A DNA stretch of 64,000 nt, taken from positions 62,001-126,000 of the forward strand of contig CAWBXR010000007.1 in the NCBI GenBank assembly GCA_963792815.1, given 5' to 3'. The notes beneath the pieces are model-generated. The model searched no databases. It saw only the letters and a list, made by a program, of their open reading frames with translations, and was not told the DNA's origin. Source of the stretch: JARRPM01 sp963792815 (GTDB lineage: Bacteria; Pseudomonadota; Gammaproteobacteria; Pseudomonadales; Halieaceae). A program made the translations under genes and the position numbers. Below are positions 59,652 through 64,000 of the stretch, one piece after another. Numbering within the stretch: the first letter of the stretch is position 1; every line of letters begins with the position of its first letter.

Positions 59652-60761
59652 GCGGTACCCGCCAGAGAGTGTCGCAGGGGTGAAATCACCTTTGCCAGAC
59701 GCCATCCCTCCCAGTGTCGCGGACTCTCGATCACTTCACCGAGGGACTCGCGTAGCAAGAGTTCATAATCCCGTGCCTGCAGCAGGGCCTCGGGAGCGGC
59801 GGACAATTGCGCCGCTATAGTCCGCACCTGCGCCTTGAGCTTCTTCAGCCGATTGCGCTGCGCGCCGTCAAGTGGTCCGGGCAGGCGCGGCGGCAGGTCG
59901 CTTTCGGGTATCGCCCTCTGCTCTGCCAGCAACTGCAGCAGTTCATCCGCGTTGCGGCGCAGTGCTGAAGCGTCGAGCCCCACCTCGCTCTGCAGCTGCT
60001 GGCGAGTCTGCGGATCGACCTGCGCCAGTTGCATACAGGCCTGGTCATCAATAATCCAGCCCCGGGGCTTATCGCGCCGCCGGGCCGTATCTTCACGCCA
60101 GGCACACACCGCCAGGAGTATCCCCAGCTGGCGCGGATTGAGTTTCCAGGCGCTTTTGAAGCGTTTCAGCGAGTCGTTGGCAGATTGCCTGTAGGCCGCG
60201 ATAGCATCGGCCCCGTCCGCCAGTACCCAGGCCTCCTTGTCCTGTTGCAGGCACAACTCGTCCAGGTGTCGCCACAGGGGCAACAGCCAGGCTACATCCT
60301 GGGCCGCGTATTCGCATTGGGAAGCGCTCAGGGGACGTTTCAGCCAGTCGGAGGTGGTCTCGCCCTTGGGCAAATCGACGTCGCAAACCAGCTTCACCAG
60401 CGCGCTGTAGCCCATGCCAAAACCCAGGTCCAGCAGCGCTGCGGCGCGCTGGGTATCGAACAGCGGTTCGGGCAGCACATCCAGCCAACGGCTGAAGACT
60501 TCCAGGTCCTCGCTGGCCGAGTGCAGTACCTTGGTCAACTGCGGATCGACCAGCAGCGCCGCCAGCGGAGCGGGATCCTTGATCGCCAGGGGGTCGACCA
60601 GCAGGGCCGTGTCGCCAAAACACAGCTGCACCAGCGCCACCTGGGGATAGAAGGTATTGCGCCGCATGAACTCGGTATCCACCGCCACGACCTCACAGTC
60701 CTTTACCTGCAGACAGGGCGGCAGCCAGCGCCTCGTCCGACTCAATCAGTTGCCACTCCAC
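59648..60761 (-). CDS. rnd: Ribonuclease D, start region interrupted by a frameshift
   Basis: Most of the gene is one frame, with the DEDD exonuclease motifs VVAVDTEFMRRNTFYP (Exo I), HSASEDLEVF (Exo II) and QCEYAAQDVAWLLPL (Exo III), then HRDC-type repeats. The N-terminal 20 residues (WQLIESDEALAAALS, from GTG 60759-60761, 3 bp after recR) lie in the adjacent frame. One extra base near 60700-60710 joins them. RNase D trims tRNA 3' ends. Without correction the main frame only has a TTG start at 60745 that lacks homology. Confidence 0.87.
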
Positions 60762-60764
60762 AGG

Positions 60765-61364
60765 CTAGGCCACCGTCCGGCGGCCCGACAGGGCGTGTGC
60801 AAGAGTCGACCCGTCGACATATTCCAGTTCACCGCCCAGGGGTACACCGTGGGCGATACGCGATACGGTCACTCCCTGGCTCTGCAGCATATCGGTGAGG
60901 TAGTAGGCGGTGGCCTCCCCCTCGACCGTGGGATTGGTGGCAAGAATCACTTCTGCAATACCCTCGTCGACTACCCGCTGGTGAAATTTTTCCAGGCCTA
61001 TTTCCGCCGGCCCGATACCATCGATAGGCGACAGGTGCCCCATCAATACGAAGTAAATGCCGTTAAAACCCCCACTCTCCTCTATCGCCAGCACGTCCGC
61101 CGGGGTCTCCACCACGCAGATGATGCTGCCATCGCGTTTGGGGTCCTGGCAAATTTCGCAGACTTCCAGCTCGGTAAAGTTGCGACAGCGCGTGCAGTGG
61201 TCCACCCGTTCCACCGCTTCCGCCAGCGCTTGTGCGAGCGCGCTCGCACCCTCCCGGTCCCGCTCCAGCAGGTGCAGGGTCATGCGCTGCGCCGATTTTG
61301 GCCCGACTCCGGGCAGGCATCGCAGGGCGTCCATCAGGTTGCTAAGGGCCGGGCTGAACTTCAT
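60765..61364 (-). CDS. recR: Recombination protein RecR
   Basis: The 199-residue protein has an N-terminal helix-hairpin-helix (LPGVGPKSAQRMTLHLL, residues 17-33), a C4 zinc finger (CRNFTELEVCEICQDPKR in pieces near 58-75), the TOPRIM domain with VVETPADVLAIEESG and a C-terminal LGGELEYVDGSTLAHAL. It acts with RecF and RecO to load RecA at gaps. The order dnaX-ybaB-recR is conserved. Confidence 0.97.
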   Translation of the reverse strand: MKFSPALSNLMDALRCLPGVGPKSAQRMTLHLLERDREGASALAQALAEAVERVDHCTRCRNFTELEVCEICQDPKRDGSIICVVETPADVLAIEESGGFNGIYFVLMGHLSPIDGIGPAEIGLEKFHQRVVDEGIAEVILATNPTVEGEATAYYLTDMLQSQGVTVSRIAHGVPLGGELEYVDGSTLAHALSGRRTVA

Positions 61365-61380
61365 AACGGGGGTTACTTTC

Positions 61381-61704
61381 TCAAAAGGGCAGCTTGAAGC
61401 CGCCGGGCAGATTCAGGCCAGCGGCAAGGCCCGCCATGGCTTCGCGATTGTGTGCTTCCACCTTGCGCACGGCATCGTTGACCGCCGCCGCCAGCAGATC
61501 TTCAAGCACTTCCTTGTCCTCCCTGAAAACCGCGTCATCGATCGACACCCGCTTGATGTCGTGACGGCCGGTCATGATCACCGTGACCAGCCCCGCGCCG
61601 GACTCACCCTTCACCTCGGCGTTGGCAAGTTCTTCCTGCTTTTTCTGCATGTCGGCCTGCATCTTCTGGGCCTGCTGCATGATGTCCGAAATATTTCCCT
61701 TCAT
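61381..61704 (-). CDS. ybaB: YbaB/EbfC nucleoid-associated protein
   Basis: The 107-residue protein starts MKGNISDIMQQAQKMQADMQ, a coiled helix that forms the tweezer dimer, followed by GLVTVIMTGRHDIKRVSIDD and a second helix with AAVNDAVRKVEAHN. It binds DNA and is encoded between dnaX and recR, as in most bacteria. It lies 16 bp upstream of recR. Confidence 0.96.
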   Translation of the reverse strand: MKGNISDIMQQAQKMQADMQKKQEELANAEVKGESGAGLVTVIMTGRHDIKRVSIDDAVFREDKEVLEDLLAAAVNDAVRKVEAHNREAMAGLAAGLNLPGGFKLPF

Positions 61705-61744
61705 TGTTTTTCCTCAACTATTCACGACGCCCGGCCAAGCCCCC

Positions 61745-63467
61745 TCAGGGGTCCACCGGGGTGATGGACGCGCGATCCAACTCGCCGTCAAAACGGGCTA
61801 TGAGCTGTTGCAGCAAGGGATCTGCCTCAATCGACTCGACGGCCGCCTGCTGCCGCTCCTGCTGCAATCTGGCCTGGCGCCGGGCGGGTGTTTCTGCCGC
61901 CGTTTCACCGGGCTCTATTGAGACTGTCACCGCCTCACCAAAGTATTTTTCCAGGGCCGACTGAATTTGCCCGACGTGGCCCTTGTTGAACAGTGCGGCA
62001 TTCGCCTGGTCGAGCACGAACTGCAGGTTATTTTCACTGCAGCTGCGCAACTCACTGTTGGTGGCTATGGTATACACAATTCCGCCCAGGCCCAACTGCT
62101 CAAGCAGGCGATGCCACTGCCCCGGCTGCAACTCGCCAAGGACGATCGTTTGTTGGCGGTCGATATCGCTTTGTCCCGTGCCGGCTGTGCGCACCGGTGC
62201 GGCGGTGGCCTTAAGCGCCAGGCGGTTGTTCGGGCGATTCAACAAGTATCTCGATCGGCGCCGCCGCAGGCGCCCTAACGGGCTTTTTTACCGTATCGTC
62301 GACCTCCCGCGCGACAGTGTCTTTGGCGGCGGGTGCGGCGGCGGGCACAATGTCTCCTGGGGCCAGGCTCTCGTCGATAACCGCGGCCGGCCGAAAGGCG
62401 ACCATTCGCAACAGGATCATTTCGAAGCCACTGCGCGGGTCTGTCGCCAGGGTGATATCGCGCTTGCCGTTCAGCGCCATCTGGTAAAACAGCTGGGTGT
62501 CCTCGGCAGTCATGCTGCCGGCCAGTTGCGCCACCTGCTCGGCATCTCCCCAGCTGTTGTCGATGGCATCAGGTACCACCTGGGCAACCGCCACCCGGTG
62601 CAGCATGGATATAAGCTCGTCCAGGCTGCCCTCAAAATCGGGCGCATGCTCCGCCATGTGCGCAACGATAGCCAGCAGTCCGGCCGCGTCGTTCGCGGCC
62701 AGCGCCTCCAGCAACTGGTAGATAAAGCTCAGGTCGACGCTGCCCAGCATGCTGCGGACCTCGTCCTCACTGAGCTTGCCCGAGCCAAAGGAAATGGCCT
62801 GGTCGGCAAGACTCAGTGCGTCGCGCATACTACCTGCAGCCGACCGGCCGAGCAGCCACAGGGACGGCTCATCAAAAGCTATCATTTCCTGGCCAAGCAC
62901 GTTGCGCAGGTGGCCGACTATCTGCTCTGGAGGCATATTCTTGAGGTTGAACTGCAGGCAGCGCGAGAGAATGGTGACAGGCAACTTCTGGGGGTCCGTG
63001 GTGGCCAGCAGGAATTTCACGTGGGGCGGCGGCTCTTCCAGGGTCTTCAGCAGGGCATTGAAGCTGTGGGCGGACAACATGTGGACCTCGTCGATGAGGT
63101 ACACCTTGTAGCGCGAACGGGTAGGCGCGTACTGAACATTCTCGAGCAGTTCGCGGGTATCCTCCACCTTGGTGCGCGAAGCGGCATCGACCTCCAGCAG
63201 GTCCACACTGCGCCCCTCGGCGATTTCCAGGCAGGAGGAACACTGGCCGCAGGGCTCGGAACTGACCCCGGTTTCGCAATTCAGGCACTTGGCCAGGATA
63301 CGGGCGATCGTGGTCTTGCCCACGCCCCGGGTACCGGTAAACAGGTAGGCATGATGCAGCCGATCGTGGTCAAGGGCGTTGACCAGGGCCTGCAGCACAT
63401 GCTCCTGGCCGACCATTTCACGAAAGGTCTTGGGTCGCCACTTGCGCGCGAGTACCTGGTAGGACAT
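61745..63467 (-). CDS. dnaX: DNA polymerase III subunits tau/gamma, tau frame interrupted near its middle
   Basis: From ATG 63465-63467 (MSYQVLARKWRPKTFREMVG) the protein has Walker A GTRGVGKTTIARILAKCL, the zinc site CETGVSSEPCGQCSSC, SENV-type DEVHMLSAHSFNALL and the sensor region, to residue 395. A programmed -1 shift at 62283-62289 would end the 397-residue gamma form at TAG 62275-62277. The unshifted frame stops at 62211. The tau domain V (ELQPGQWHRLLEQLGLGG and TIATNSELRSC) follows in the next frame to 61745. Removal of one T of GCTTAAG near 62212 would make one tau of about 574 residues, so I infer a sequence error there. Confidence 0.92.
62257..62308 (-). promoter_or_regulatory. dnaX programmed -1 frameshift signal
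   Basis: In minus-strand order it has a Shine-Dalgarno-like GGGAGG (62303-62308), then 13 nt, then the slippery heptamer A-AAA-AAG (62283-62289) in the zero frame (GTA AAA AAG). After 8 nt comes a GGCGCC/GGCGCC hairpin with a 6-nt loop (62257-62274). After a -1 slip the ribosome reads GCC CGT TAG and stops. This is the same three-part design as E. coli dnaX. Confidence 0.75.
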
Positions 63468-63501
63468 GCAGGAGATTGCCTTGGATCGGGAAAAGAGCGC
63501 T

Positions 63502-63529
63502 AGGATACACCAGCCGGAAGGTGACTCAA
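63502..63529 (-). promoter_or_regulatory. Promoter of dnaX-ybaB-recR
   Basis: Minus strand -35-like TTGAGT (63524-63529) and -10-like TATCCT (63502-63507) are 16 bp apart, 35 bp upstream of the dnaX ATG. The stretch 63530-63896 shows no gene; it has GC-rich sequence to about 63660, then an AT-rich tract (about 63662-63745) with TTTATTAATTTATTTTTA. I looked for the 4.5S RNA core near dnaX and did not find it. Confidence 0.45.
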
Positions 63530-63911
63530 AACGAATGGCGGGGCATAAACCGCAGACAGCCCCCGCCCCCAACCGCGCTCGCCCGACTCAATGAACGCTG
63601 CTGCCAGCGGGCTGCAAAGGCGTCTGCCAGCCGCACTGCTACCGCGGCGAGACCCTCCCGCACACCTATATTTCACATCAAGATTAACTCTATATCTTTC
63701 TGTTTTATATCATTTATTAATTTATTTTTACTTAGAAGTACTGGCTTGCAGAATAAGCGGATGCCCCGCGAAAATCGGTCACACGGCGCCGGGCAGAACG
63801 ACCCTGAACGAGGGCCAGCTGCCCGCAGCTCCATCGCTTACCGCCGACTGCCTGGGCGAGGTACACTAGCACCCGAAACAAACCATCCCCAGACAAGTGG
63901 ACCTCCAGGTT

Positions 63912-64000
63912 GTGACCATAAAACGCTTCAAGAAGATTATCCTGCACCCCGGCTTGCACAAGACAGGTACGAGCAGCATCCAGAACAACTGCCACAAGTA
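63912..64000 (+). CDS. Sulfotransferase-like protein, N-terminus only
   Basis: Only about 29 codons precede the window end: GTG 63912 or an earlier in-frame GTG at 63897. The peptide has KRFKKIILHPGLHKTGTSSI, where HPGLHKTGTSS is the 5'-phosphosulfate-binding-type loop of sulfotransferases and related proteins that read LHxGxHKTGTTSIQ. The AT-rich DNA upstream and position at the end of the conserved block suggest an accessory gene. The start and full identity cannot be settled here. Confidence 0.45.
   Translation, partial: MTIKRFKKIILHPGLHKTGTSSIQNNCHK

Noticed and set aside
61983..63503. 506-codon plus-strand frame opposite dnaX
   Set aside because: It is a GC-driven shadow of dnaX with no recognisable domain.
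63530..63900. 4.5S (SRP) RNA gene near dnaX
   Set aside because: The conserved SRP core (GGTCAGG..GGAAGCAGCC) is absent on both strands.

Overview
The window is a chromosomal segment of a GC-rich Gammaproteobacterium. From murB to topA the gene order matches the core block of Pseudomonas-type genomes: murB, kdsB, lpxK, msbA, exbD/exbB, comEC, the DUF2062 gene, lolCDE, nqrM/apbE/nqrA-F, gap, mfd, csiV, the MTA/MTI phosphorylase gene, lexA, topA. A PEP-CTERM protein, a photolyase island with a MerR regulator and Na+-NQR together suggest a marine member of the Cellvibrionales (Halieaceae-like). That placement is inference, because no rRNA gene is present.

Layout. 1-6 kb: the end of a luciferase-like oxidoreductase, two MFS-type transporters, a PhyH-family dioxygenase, a serine hydrolase and a YeeN-type YebC protein. 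6-11 kb: a probable light/photo-repair island (MerR regulator, TIGR01777 epimerase, sirtuin, PPOX flavoprotein, photolyase). 11-14.4 kb: a DUF922 metalloprotease-like protein, an M32 carboxypeptidase and a small Cys-rich protein. 14.5-20.2 kb: the widespread uvrC-pgsA-tRNA-Gly-tRNA-Cys locus, altered in three ways. An acyltransferase gene separates the two tRNAs, the tRNA-Cys trailer is a tandem array of four identical 74-bp units each ending in the last 22 nt of the tRNA, and tRNA-Gly is preceded by a duplicate of its own first 43 nt. 20-32 kb: envelope biogenesis (murB, kdsB, lpxK, msbA, exbBD, comEC, lolCDE). 32.6-33.5 kb: a PEP-CTERM gene behind a strong sigma-54-like promoter. 33.7-40.9 kb: the Na+-NQR operon with both maturation factors. 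41-53 kb: gap, mfd, csiV, phosphorylase, lexA with an SOS box, topA. 53-63.5 kb: stress and regulatory genes, a MoxR/VWA pair, and dnaX-ybaB-recR-rnd-ycgL-ycgN. The right edge opens a sulfotransferase-like gene behind AT-rich DNA.

Two points matter for anyone using this annotation. First, at least seven conserved genes (lpxK, lolC, apbE, nqrB, csiV, rnd, dnaX) are broken by single-base frameshifts, nearly always one extra base. I read these as sequence errors and annotate the genes across the breaks. Second, dnaX also carries a separate, canonical programmed -1 frameshift site that would yield the gamma subunit.

The strongest candidate for something undescribed is the tRNA-Cys 3' trailer array together with the tRNA-Gly 5' partial copy. 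It resembles the rtT repeats of E. coli tyrT, and it lies in the locus whose E. coli counterpart (glyW-cysT-leuZ) produces a regulatory 3' spacer RNA.
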